DNA of 64,000 nucleotides from an uncultured Eubacterium sp. (GTDB lineage Bacteria > Bacillota > Clostridia > Lachnospirales > Lachnospiraceae): contig CANRTU010000007.1 of the NCBI GenBank assembly GCA_947642745.1, positions 1 through 64,000 on the forward strand, given 5' to 3'. The stretch's first letter is position 1. Every line of letters starts with the position of its first letter. This document shows, one piece after another, positions 19,497-29,023 of the stretch. The position numbers were made by a program, and so were the translations under genes. Below the pieces are notes generated by a model. That model saw nothing but the letters and a program-made list of their open reading frames with translations, did not search any database and was not told the DNA's origin.

Positions 19497-20186
19497 TTAC
19501 ATTTTAAACCGGTAACCCACGCCCCAGATAGTCTCAATATACTGCGGCTTTGCTGTATTAATTTCAATCTTTTCCCGGATCTTTTTAATATGCACGGTCA
19601 CAGTGGCGATATCCCCCACCGATTCCATATCCCAGATCTCTTTAAACAGCTCTTCTTTTGTAAAAACCCGGTTTGGATTCTGCGCCAGAAACACAAGCAG
19701 ATCAAATTCCTTTGTAGTAAACTGCTTTTCTTCTTCATTGACCCAGACACGCCTTGCCGTTTTATCAATCCGGATTCCCCGGATTTCAATAATATCATTC
19801 TGGGGCATACCGCTGCCAATCAGCCGCTCATACCTGGCCAGATGGGCCTTAACCCTTGCCACCAGCTCGCTGGGTGAAAACGGCTTGGTCATATAATCGT
19901 CAGCTCCGAGTCCCAGTCCCCGGATTTTATCAATATCGTCTTTTTTGGCGGATACCATCAGCACCGGCAGGTTCTTCTGCTCCCTGATCCTCCTGCACAC
20001 TTCAAAACCGTCCATATTCGGCAGCATTAGGTCCAGAATGACCATATTGTAGTCATTTTCCAGTACTTTCTGAAGCCCCTTTTCCCCGTCAGACTCTATT
20101 TCAACCACAAAATCACTAAGTTCCAGATAATCCTTTTCCAGCTCTGCAATTGACATCTCGTCTTCTATTATTAGTATTTTATTCAT
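19497..20186 (-). CDS. Response regulator transcription factor, OmpR/PhoB family
   Basis: MNKILIIEDEMSIAELEKDYL receiver domain, MVILDLMLPNMDGFEVC, C-terminal winged helix ending TIWGVGYRFKM. Confidence 0.93.
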   Translation of the reverse strand: MNKILIIEDEMSIAELEKDYLELSDFVVEIESDGEKGLQKVLENDYNMVILDLMLPNMDGFEVCRRIREQKNLPVLMVSAKKDDIDKIRGLGLGADDYMTKPFSPSELVARVKAHLARYERLIGSGMPQNDIIEIRGIRIDKTARRVWVNEEEKQFTTKEFDLLVFLAQNPNRVFTKEELFKEIWDMESVGDIATVTVHIKKIREKIEINTAKPQYIETIWGVGYRFKM

Positions 20187-21318
20187 TTGGAACCTCCTGA
20201 TATTTACGTAATACAAAATACATGACTGTGCCTGTGGACTCCTTGCTTGTCGCCCAGATTTTACCTCCATGATCCTCAATAATTTTCTTTACAATGGACA
20301 GGCCGATTCCACTTCCTCCGGTGGCGGAATTTCTGGAAGCGTCCGTCCGGTAAAAACGGTCAAAAATATACGGCAGATCCTTCTGTGCCACCCCTTTGCC
20401 GTTATCTTCGATTTCCACCTGAATAAAATCGCCCACGTCCTTGATCCGGATATTAATTCTGCCGGGCTCTTTATCCATATATTTTACAGAATTTCCAATA
20501 ATGTTATCAATGACCCTCTTAAGCTGCTCCGGATCAGCGATAATCAGGCTGTCGTCTGCGGCGTAATTATAATAGGACAGCCCGATATGCTCCGCTTCCA
20601 GCTCCAGCCCGATTTCTTCCACACAGTCATTGAAATAATCCAGTACGTTAATTTTGTTAAAATTATATGGTATCCGGTTGGTATCAATTTTGGAATACAG
20701 TGTCAGTTCATTGATCAGCCGGTCCATATCATTGACTTTACTGTATATGGTGCGGATATACCGGTCCATTTTTTCCGGTGTGTCTGCCACGCCGTCCATA
20801 ATTCCTTCCACATATCCTTTGATGGCTGTTATCGGCGTCTTGAGATCATGGGAAATATTGCTGATCAGCACCCGGTTCTCTTTTTCCGCTTCCAGCTTTT
20901 CCTCTGCCGATTCCTTCAGACGCTTACGCATACTTTCAAAATTCTGGCACAATTCTCCGATCTCATCGTTGCCTTCCGCATCCACTGTAAAATCCAGATT
21001 GCCTTCTTTTATTTTCTGCGTGGCGTCTTCCAGTTTACGGATCGGCGTCACAATTCCCCTGTATATCCAGGCTGTAATGGTCAGTCCGGTGAGAATCAGT
21101 ATAAACACAATGCATAACGCCATATCCTCCAGCAGCACTTTTAAATGAGTATAATCAATGGAATAGGCCAGCAGCCCGATATCAATCCCATCACTCTGGG
21201 TGATTGTTTTCATCTGTACCAGCCTGATCGCAAAAAACGCCAGCACAGCCAGCAGGATCGGTACAAAAACAATTAGAAAAAAAGACACTACCAGTCTCGT
21301 GCGCAGTTTCATAAGCAT
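20179..21318 (-). CDS. Sensor histidine kinase (HAMP, HisKA, HATPase)
   Basis: Two TM helices, HAMP, 'LISNISHDLKTPITAIKGYVEGI' H-box, 'DNGKGV', 'GGSGIGLSIVKKI'. Confidence 0.93.
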   Translation of the reverse strand: MLMKLRTRLVVSFFLIVFVPILLAVLAFFAIRLVQMKTITQSDGIDIGLLAYSIDYTHLKVLLEDMALCIVFILILTGLTITAWIYRGIVTPIRKLEDATQKIKEGNLDFTVDAEGNDEIGELCQNFESMRKRLKESAEEKLEAEKENRVLISNISHDLKTPITAIKGYVEGIMDGVADTPEKMDRYIRTIYSKVNDMDRLINELTLYSKIDTNRIPYNFNKINVLDYFNDCVEEIGLELEAEHIGLSYYNYAADDSLIIADPEQLKRVIDNIIGNSVKYMDKEPGRINIRIKDVGDFIQVEIEDNGKGVAQKDLPYIFDRFYRTDASRNSATGGSGIGLSIVKKIIEDHGGKIWATSKESTGTVMYFVLRKYQEVPNE

Positions 21319-21516
21319 GGCTCTCCCATCACATGTCTGTATCCGGACAACATCTGCATTTCCAGTATACACAAACAGCCGGCAGGGCGTTGAACACACC
21401 GTACCGGCTGTTTTGCAGCATGTTTTCGCATATGCTTATTATAACATGCGCCTTGTAATTTAATATTAAATTTCAAGAAAACATTCTTAATTTTTTCTAA
21501 ATAGAACGATAATTAT

Positions 21517-22704
21517 TTACAGATATTTCTTCAGTATATCCACTTTGTCCAGAGCTTCCCATGGCAGGTTCAGATCATTTCTGCCAAAATGTCCGTATGC
21601 CGCTGTCGGACGGTAGATCGGTCTGCGCAGATCCAGCATTTTAATAATTCCTGCCGGTCTCAGGTCGAAATTTTCACGGATAATCTCTACCAGCTTATCA
21701 TCAGCTACCTTACCAGTTCCAAATGTCTGGGCCATGACAGATGTAGGCTGGGCCACGCCAATGGCATAAGACAGCTGGATCTCACATTTTTCAGCCAGTC
21801 CGGCAGCCACAATATTTTTAGCCACATAACGGGCTGCGTAGGCTGCGGAACGGTCAACTTTCGTACAGTCTTTTCCAGAAAAAGCGCCGCCGCCGTGACG
21901 GGCATAGCCGCCATATGTATCCACAATAATCTTACGTCCGGTCAGCCCTGCGTCTCCCTGCGGACCACCGATTACGAATCTTCCGGTAGGATTAATAAAA
22001 AACTTCGTTTCACCGTCGATCATATCCTGTGGCAGCACCGGATCAAATACATGCTTTCTGATATCCGCATGGATCTGCTCCTGCGTAACAGTCTCATCAT
22101 GCTGGGTAGACAGTACGACAGCTTCCAGACGCTTCGGCTTTCCTGCCTCGTCATATTCCACGGATACCTGAGTCTTGCCATCCGGTCGTAAATAGCTTAA
22201 TACGCCGTCTTTCCTTACTTTTGTCAGCTGAAGCGCCAGACGGTGGGCCAGCGAAATCGGATATGGCATATATTCCTCTGTCTCACTGGAAGCGTAACCG
22301 AACATCATTCCCTGGTCACCGGCGCCAATGGCTTCCAGCTCTTCTTCAGACATTTTGTTCTCTTTGGCTTCCAGCGCTTTATTGACACCCATGGCAATAT
22401 CCGCTGACTGCTGGTCAAGGGCTACAAATACGGCACAGGTATTACCGTCAAATCCTGTCCTGGCATCGTTATAACCGATTTCATTCACCGTCCTGCGTAC
22501 AATGCCCGGGATATCCAGCTGTGCCTTTGTGGTAATTTCACCAGTAACCAGTACAAATCCGGTACAGCTGGCAGTCTCACAGGCAACACGGCTCATAGGA
22601 TCCTGTTCCATACACGCATCCAGAATAGCGTCTGACACTGCGTCACATACTTTGTCCGGATGACCTTCTGTAACTGATTCTGAAGTAAATAATAATTTTT
22701 CCAT
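21517..22704 (-). CDS. metK: Methionine adenosyltransferase
   Basis: [48 protein letters not shown]; start at 22704 (ORF track extends upstream artefactually). Confidence 0.96.
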   Translation of the reverse strand: MEKLLFTSESVTEGHPDKVCDAVSDAILDACMEQDPMSRVACETASCTGFVLVTGEITTKAQLDIPGIVRRTVNEIGYNDARTGFDGNTCAVFVALDQQSADIAMGVNKALEAKENKMSEEELEAIGAGDQGMMFGYASSETEEYMPYPISLAHRLALQLTKVRKDGVLSYLRPDGKTQVSVEYDEAGKPKRLEAVVLSTQHDETVTQEQIHADIRKHVFDPVLPQDMIDGETKFFINPTGRFVIGGPQGDAGLTGRKIIVDTYGGYARHGGGAFSGKDCTKVDRSAAYAARYVAKNIVAAGLAEKCEIQLSYAIGVAQPTSVMAQTFGTGKVADDKLVEIIRENFDLRPAGIIKMLDLRRPIYRPTAAYGHFGRNDLNLPWEALDKVDILKKYL

Positions 22705-22849
22705 ATTTTTTCCTTTCGTTTTACCAGTTTCATTTACAATATCTGTTTTACGTCCGTCACCACATACCGCAAAATTATCCGGCTGTCTCCGGTACCTGCG
22801 GCGCATTGTGCCTGAGGTTTTACAGATCATTGTAAATGATTTCCTATAA

Positions 22850-23150
22850 AGTAAAAAATCCGGTCTGCCGGATATTCCGCCTGCTCCGGCAGCATTTACC
22901 CCTCCGGCGCATGACAATCCTCCCGGAGGATAAATATAACAAATAGTATCCGGGCTACCGGATACTCCGCCTGCGGCGGGCTGCCAGAAGGGCTTTTTTA
23001 CGTTACAGGACCTGCTTTCCTGCATAAAAAAGTATCCGGCAAATCCGGATACTCCGCCTGCGGCGGGCTGCCTCTACAGCATTTTCCCTTCCGCCGCATG
23101 GCGATCCTCCCGGAGGGTTTTTATCTTATAGGACGCTCTTTCCTATAAGA
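22850..23150 (-). repeat. Three related repeat units in the metK leader, with palindromic terminator-like segments
   Basis: GTATCCGGatttgCCGGATACTTTTTT, GTATCCGGtagcCCGGATACT, ATATCCGGcagaCCGGATTTTTT, with shared CCTCCGGGAGGAT..CATGCG(G/C)CGGA and CAGGCGGA segments. Confidence 0.75.
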
Positions 23151-23154
23151 AAAT

Positions 23155-23181
23155 AAAAACAGATCCGCCATAAGCGGACCT
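23155..23181 (-). terminator. Intrinsic terminator of the SAM riboswitch expression platform
   Basis: Minus strand AGGTCCGC-TTATG-GCGGATCT-GTTTTTATTTTC. Confidence 0.8.
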
Positions 23182-23205
23182 GATAATCTCGTTAAATAAT
23201 CAAAT

Positions 23206-23310
23206 CCTCTTATTGTTCGATTACTCGCTCAGGCTGGCACCTTCCGCTCCAAAGAGGGGGTTGCCGTGACTTCACAGATCCTATGTATCTCCATCACTCT
23301 GAATAAGAGA
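23206..23310 (-). ncRNA. SAM-I (S-box) riboswitch upstream of metK
   Basis: Minus strand CTCTTATTCAGAGTGATGGAGATACATAGGATCTGTGAAGTCACGGCAACCCCCTCTTTGGAGCGGAAGGTGCCAGCC...GAACAATAAGAGG: S-box core (CTTATxxAGAG, GGAG, TGAAGxC.CGGCAACC, AAGGTGCcA) with closing P1 stem CTCTTATT/AATAAGAG. Confidence 0.93.
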
Positions 23311-23392
23311 AAAATCGTATGCAATTTTTGAATTCTCAAATCTAACTTGTATAGACCATACACCTTTTTTTACAAAAAGTCAATACCAGATT

Positions 23393-24688
23393 TCAGCCAA
23401 CTTTCAGTGTAAATTTCTGGATTTCTTTTTCTGAGCTTACTTTTTCAATCTGGGCGCCCAGTTCGCTCAGTTTTTTCTCAAAATCTTCATATCCCCGCTC
23501 AATATAGTATATATTATCTACAACAGTAACTCCGTCCGCCGCCAGCCCGGCAATTACGAGCGCCGCTCCGGCACGCAGATCCGGTGCGCTGACCCTTGCG
23601 CCCATATAATTGGATATCCCGTTTATAATGGCAATGCTGCTCTCTACTTTAATACTGGCTCCCATTCTGGTCAGCTCATCCACATAACGGAAACGGTTTT
23701 CGAAAATACTTTCTGTCACCGTACTTGTGCCCTGGGCAATGCCTAAGAGCACTGACATCTGGGGCTGCATATCCGTCGGAAACCCGGGATACGCCAGGGT
23801 GGTGACCTGGGTATGACGCATCGGCTTTGAGGAAACGACCCTCACCGCATCGTCAAATTCTTCCACCTCACAGCCGATTTCAATTAATTTGGCCGATGTG
23901 GCTTCCAGGTGTTTTGGTATAACATTTTTAACTGTAACGTCCCCTTTGGTGGCTGCCGCAGCAAACATAAAAGTACCAGCTTCAATCTGGTCCGGTATAA
24001 TCGAATATTCTGTTGCGTGCAGCTTTCTGACGCCTACGATACGGATTACATCGGTTCCTGCGCCACGGATGTTTGCCCCCATCCGGTTTAAGAAGTTTGC
24101 CACGTCTACTACATGGGGTTCTTTTGCCGCATTTTCTATAATTGTTTTGCCTTCTGCCATGGAAGCTGCCATCATAATATTGATGGTGGCACCGACAGAT
24201 ACTTTATCCAGATAGATATGGGTTCCTGCCAGACGCTCTGCGTGTGCGACAATCAGGCCGTACTGGATTTTCACATCCGCACCCAGGGCACGGAATCCTT
24301 TCAGATGCAGGTCAATCGGCCTGCTCCCGATATCGCAGCCACCGGGAAGCGCCACTTCCGCATGGTTATATTTTCCAAGCAGTGCCCCCAGCAGGTAATA
24401 AGATGCACGTATTTTTTTTATGAATTCGTATTCCACACACAGTTCCTGTATCATGGAACCATTGATTTTGACAGTGTGCGCATCCAGCCGGTCTACTTTT
24501 ACCCCGATTTCTCTCATCGCATCCAAAAGTACATTGATATCCCGTACATTTGGGAGATTTTCAATCGTGACTGTTTCATCCGCCATAATCGCAGCGGCCA
24601 GAATGGCCAGCGCCGCATTTTTAGCTCCTCCTATTTCAACTTCTCCCACCAGCGGAATACCGCCCTTAATCACATAAAACTGTTCCAT
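23393..24688 (-). CDS. murA: UDP-N-acetylglucosamine 1-carboxyvinyltransferase
   Basis: GGIPLVGEVEIGGAKNAALAILAAAI; 'PGGCDIGSRPIDLHLKGFRALGADV'. Confidence 0.95.
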   Translation of the reverse strand: MEQFYVIKGGIPLVGEVEIGGAKNAALAILAAAIMADETVTIENLPNVRDINVLLDAMREIGVKVDRLDAHTVKINGSMIQELCVEYEFIKKIRASYYLLGALLGKYNHAEVALPGGCDIGSRPIDLHLKGFRALGADVKIQYGLIVAHAERLAGTHIYLDKVSVGATINIMMAASMAEGKTIIENAAKEPHVVDVANFLNRMGANIRGAGTDVIRIVGVRKLHATEYSIIPDQIEAGTFMFAAAATKGDVTVKNVIPKHLEATSAKLIEIGCEVEEFDDAVRVVSSKPMRHTQVTTLAYPGFPTDMQPQMSVLLGIAQGTSTVTESIFENRFRYVDELTRMGASIKVESSIAIINGISNYMGARVSAPDLRAGAALVIAGLAADGVTVVDNIYYIERGYEDFEKKLSELGAQIEKVSSEKEIQKFTLKVG

Positions 24689-25219
24689 CTCACACCTCTG
24701 TCTATCTCAATCTATCATGCCTGCACTCATACCATCAGCCAGTTCTGTATATACGTAACGGTTACATCTTGTGATATAGCTTTGTAACATTATTTACTTT
24801 TTATTCGTTTTCTGGTTAACATCCTTACTGACACGTTATTATAATAACCTGTTTTCCCATTTGTCAAGTACTCTGTATCATGTATTTCAGAAATAGTTAC
24901 TTTTCATAACCAGATATTCCCGGATTTTTACCGGAATAAATGTTTTCTTTTCCTGTTCATTATAGCAGATTCCGTACGTTTGTAAAGAGTAACTGTCCCG
25001 GCATGGCTGGCTGTTTGTCTGTTACAGTCTGGTCTGCAACCATTTATTAAAAAAATCCGGCCCTTTTTAGTTATATTATTCTGAAACCTGCATATGGTTC
25101 CTTCTGTAACTTCTTTCTGATAAATCTTTCTGAATAAATCTTATGATAAATCTTTCTGTAACTTCTTTCCAGAATGGCTGATTCAGAAAAATATCTTTCA
25201 TATCCTTCGTCTTTGCGGC

Positions 25220-26974
25220 CTACCGGGCAAACTGGCTGTTATACAGTGTCGCATAAAATCCCTTCTGTCGCAGCAGCTCTTCATGCGGCCCCTGCTCAAT
25301 AACCTTTCCGTCTTTCATTACCAGAATCACATCCGCACTTTCAATTGTGGACAGCCGGTGGGCTACAATAAAACTGGTCCTGCCCCGCATCATCGTGGCA
25401 AAAGCATTTTGTATTTTCATCTCTGACCTTGTATCAATAGAAGACGTGGCCTCGTCCAGTATAAGCATCGGCGGCAGGCACAGCATCACCCTTGCGATAC
25501 ACAAAAGCTGTTTCTGTCCCTGGGAGAGATTTCCCCCGTCTTCTGTGATCAACGTATCATACCCGTCTGGCAGACGCCTGATAAAGCTGTGGGCATGCGC
25601 CGCCTTTGCCGCACGGATCATCTCGTCTTCTGAGGCGTCTGGTTTTCCCATACAGATATTTTCCCGTATCGTGGCGCTGCGCAGCCAGGTCTCCTGAAGC
25701 ACCATGCCATATGACCCCCGCAGGCTTTTACGTGTTATATGTTTAATGTCGGTTCCGCTAACCCGGATTACTCCGTCGTCCGGTTCGTAAAACCGCATCA
25801 GCAGATTAATCATCGTTGTCTTGCCACAGCCGGTAGGTCCTACGATGGCGATTCTCTGGCCCGGCTGCACCCTCAGATTAAAATCTGTAATTAATTTCTG
25901 ATCCGGATTATAGGAAAAGCTAATATGTTCCAGCGCCACATTTCCGTCCGCATCCGTTAATACCCTGGCATCGGGATCGTCTTTTGTCTGTGGTTCTTCT
26001 TCAATTAATTCAAAAATCCTGGCAGCACACGCCAGGGCATTCTGCAGCTCTGTAATTACCCCGGATATCTCATTGAATGGTTTGGTATACTGGTTGGCAT
26101 AACTCAGAAAACAGGACAGCTGTCCCACGCTCAGACGATCGTTAATCGCCGCCAGCGCCCCAAAAATTCCCACGCCTGTATATACCAGACTGTTGACAAA
26201 ACGGGTAGCCGGATTGGTAATCGAAGAAAAGAAAATCGCCCGCAGGGAATATTTCTCCAGGTCGGCATTGATAGCGTCAAACTGTTCCAGCGCTTCCTGT
26301 TCATGGCCGAAAGCCTGCACTACTTTCTGACTGCCTGTCATTTCTTCAATCAGGGCCGTCTGCGCTCCCCGGCACTGGGACTGGCGCTGAAACATCTGAT
26401 AGGTATTTCTGGCTATAAAAGCCGCCACTACCAGGGATACCGGAGTTACCACCACTACCACCACCGTAATACTCACATTCACAGAGAGCATAAAGCATAG
26501 TGTGCCTGCGATTGTAAGCACCCCTGTAAACAACTGGGTAAATCCCATTAACAGGCCGTCTGCGAACTGATCCACGTCAGCGATGACACGGCTTACAATC
26601 TCACCGGCCGGATGGGCGTCCAGATATTTCAGCGGCAGTTTTTCTATTTTTGCGAACGCCTCTTCCCGGATATCCCGGATCACCTGATACGTGATCCGGT
26701 TGTTAATAATATTCATCAGCCACTGGGCGACTGCCGTGACCGCCACCAGAACCACTGCTTTTTTAATAATGGCAAGAATTCCGTCAAAGTCCACCCGTCC
26801 CTTTGCGATAATCAGATCCACGGCATCTCCGGTGAGAATTGGAAAATACAGGGTGGCAAAGACTGTAACTGCCGCAAAAATAAGGGATAATATCACAAGA
26901 AACCAGTACTGACGGATATAAGCCAGTACTTTTCTGATTGTTCCGGCCTGTGTGCCTTTGTTTACTGTACGCAT
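25220..26974 (-). CDS. ABC transporter ATP-binding/permease protein (exporter type)
   Basis: N-terminal TMD; Walker A IVGPTGCGKTTMIN; 'NLSQGQKQLLCIARVMLCLPPMLILDEATSSID'. Confidence 0.94.
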   Translation of the reverse strand: MRTVNKGTQAGTIRKVLAYIRQYWFLVILSLIFAAVTVFATLYFPILTGDAVDLIIAKGRVDFDGILAIIKKAVVLVAVTAVAQWLMNIINNRITYQVIRDIREEAFAKIEKLPLKYLDAHPAGEIVSRVIADVDQFADGLLMGFTQLFTGVLTIAGTLCFMLSVNVSITVVVVVVTPVSLVVAAFIARNTYQMFQRQSQCRGAQTALIEEMTGSQKVVQAFGHEQEALEQFDAINADLEKYSLRAIFFSSITNPATRFVNSLVYTGVGIFGALAAINDRLSVGQLSCFLSYANQYTKPFNEISGVITELQNALACAARIFELIEEEPQTKDDPDARVLTDADGNVALEHISFSYNPDQKLITDFNLRVQPGQRIAIVGPTGCGKTTMINLLMRFYEPDDGVIRVSGTDIKHITRKSLRGSYGMVLQETWLRSATIRENICMGKPDASEDEMIRAAKAAHAHSFIRRLPDGYDTLITEDGGNLSQGQKQLLCIARVMLCLPPMLILDEATSSIDTRSEMKIQNAFATMMRGRTSFIVAHRLSTIESADVILVMKDGKVIEQGPHEELLRQKGFYATLYNSQFAR

Positions 26975-28824
26975 ACGGCAGCCCCCTTCCCTGATGTATC
27001 TGATCCGGCTGTATATGCCGGGTTCTTTTCATCGACGGCGTCCGCATGGTTCTGTTTTCCCGCCGTGTCCTCATCCCCGCTGCGGAACTGGGACGCATAT
27101 ATTTCCTGATATACACCGCATGTTTTTAAAAGTTCCTCATGGGTTCCTTTTCCTGCCAGTTTCCCGTCATCCAGTACCAGAATAAAATCTGCGGACTGCA
27201 CGGAGGAAGTCCTCTGGGACACGACAAATATTGTCGGATTATAATCCAGTTCCCGCAGGGATTTACGGAGTTTAGCGTCAGTGGCAAAATCCAGCGCACT
27301 GGCGCTGTCATCCAGAATCAGAATCTCCGGCCTGCGCACCAGGGCTCTGGCGATTGTCAGACGCTGTCTCTGTCCGCCGGACAGATTCTTTCCGCCCTGC
27401 CCGATCATCTCATCCATTCCGTTCTCTTTTGCTTCTATAACGTCCATTGCCTGCGCCGATCTGACCGCATCCATAAGCTGGCTGTCCGGCGCATGTTTAT
27501 CGCCCCATTTCAGATTTTCCCGGATCGTTCCTTTAAATAAAACTGCTTTCTGCATAACTACGCCGATTTTTCCCCGCAGTTCTTTCATATCATAATCCCG
27601 GACATCTTTCCCATCAATCCGTACCGCCCCTTTTGTGACATCATAAAATCTTGGAATCAGGTTTACCACGGTACTCTTGCCGGAGCCTGTACCGCCGATA
27701 ATACCAATGGTCTGTCCTCTGCGTGCCTGAAAACTAATGCCAGATACCGCATTTTCCCCGGATTTATGATAAGCCATATCCACATCCGCAAATTCTACTT
27801 TGACAGGCTCCCGCATATCCGCATACGCATACCGCGCCCCGTCTTTTAATGTAGTATCAGTCCGTTCCGTCTGTGGAAGCCCCTCTTCCACGTCCAGTAT
27901 ATCCGCTACCCGCTTCCCGCAGGCAATAGCTTTTGTGACACTGACAATCAGATTGGCCAGCTTGATCAGTTCCACCAGAATCTGGGACATATAGCTGACA
28001 AGGGCCACCACTTCTCCCTGGGTAATATACCCACGATCTACACGGACCGCTCCCGTCCAGATCAGAAGCAGAGTGGCCACATTGATAATCACATAAGTAA
28101 CCGGATTCATCAGAGCTGATATTCTTCCCACGTACTGCTGATCTTCATTCAGCATTTGATTTTTCTGATTAAAGTTGGAAATTTCCTCTTCTTCTTTATG
28201 AAATGCCCGGATTACCCTTACGCCGGTCAGATTTTCACGGACCTGTATCATTACTTTATCCAGCCCGTTCTGCACCTTTTTGTACAGGGGAATACTGACG
28301 CACATGACCCCAAAAACTACCACAGACAACAGGGGAATAGCCACTACAAAAATAAATGCTGCTTTTACATCGACAGTAAACGCCATGATCATCGCTCCAA
28401 ATACAATAAAAGGCGATCGTAAAAACAGCCGCAGAAACAGGTTGATACCTGCCTGCACCTGGTTGATATCACTGGTCATTCTGGTAATCAGCGTGGAACT
28501 GCCTATTTTATCTATATTGGAAAAAGACAGTCCCTGGATATGGGCAAACATGGCGTGACGCAGCCCGCAGGCCATACCTACTGCTGCTTTTGCCGCAAAA
28601 AACTGGGCGGTCAGGGAACAGGCCAGTCCGATCACACCCAGACTGATCATGACCACACACATTTTAATCACATAATTTTTATCATTTCCTCCGATACCTG
28701 TATCAATAATCGCAGCCATGACCAGCGGAATAATCAGTTCAAAAGTCGCTTCCAGCATTTTAAATAATGGAGCCAGAATACTCTCTTTTTTATAATCTTT
28801 TAAAAAATACAATATTTTTTTCAT
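26962..28824 (-). CDS. ABC transporter ATP-binding/permease protein, probable heterodimer partner
   Basis: N-terminal TMD; IIGGTGSGKSTVVN; LSGGQRQRLTIARALVRRPEILILDDSASALD; overlaps the 25220-26974 gene. Confidence 0.94.
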   Translation of the reverse strand: MKKILYFLKDYKKESILAPLFKMLEATFELIIPLVMAAIIDTGIGGNDKNYVIKMCVVMISLGVIGLACSLTAQFFAAKAAVGMACGLRHAMFAHIQGLSFSNIDKIGSSTLITRMTSDINQVQAGINLFLRLFLRSPFIVFGAMIMAFTVDVKAAFIFVVAIPLLSVVVFGVMCVSIPLYKKVQNGLDKVMIQVRENLTGVRVIRAFHKEEEEISNFNQKNQMLNEDQQYVGRISALMNPVTYVIINVATLLLIWTGAVRVDRGYITQGEVVALVSYMSQILVELIKLANLIVSVTKAIACGKRVADILDVEEGLPQTERTDTTLKDGARYAYADMREPVKVEFADVDMAYHKSGENAVSGISFQARRGQTIGIIGGTGSGKSTVVNLIPRFYDVTKGAVRIDGKDVRDYDMKELRGKIGVVMQKAVLFKGTIRENLKWGDKHAPDSQLMDAVRSAQAMDVIEAKENGMDEMIGQGGKNLSGGQRQRLTIARALVRRPEILILDDSASALDFATDAKLRKSLRELDYNPTIFVVSQRTSSVQSADFILVLDDGKLAGKGTHEELLKTCGVYQEIYASQFRSGDEDTAGKQNHADAVDEKNPAYTAGSDTSGKGAAVCVQ

Positions 28825-29023
28825 AACGCTTTACCCTCAAATTATATCATCTTTTATTTTCTTATCTGTCCGGGTCCCCGTCCCGGGACAGACAGAAAAA
28901 TATTCGTCTGATACATACTCCCCGCTATACAGAAAATCTGATTCATTACCTTATCCGCAAAGAAAGACAGTACCGTATATACAGTATCTGCCTTACTTCT
29001 TTGTTTTATTCAGTTCTCCAGGG

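Noticed and set aside
22705-23025. N-terminal extension of metK in the ORF track (~107 aa)
   Set aside because: Translation of the repeat-containing leader; canonical MetK begins [18 protein letters not shown] at 22704.
25090-25190. Short GATAAATCTTTCTG repeats downstream of the ABC exporter genes
   Set aside because: Brief AT-rich low-complexity sequence with no evident structure or function.
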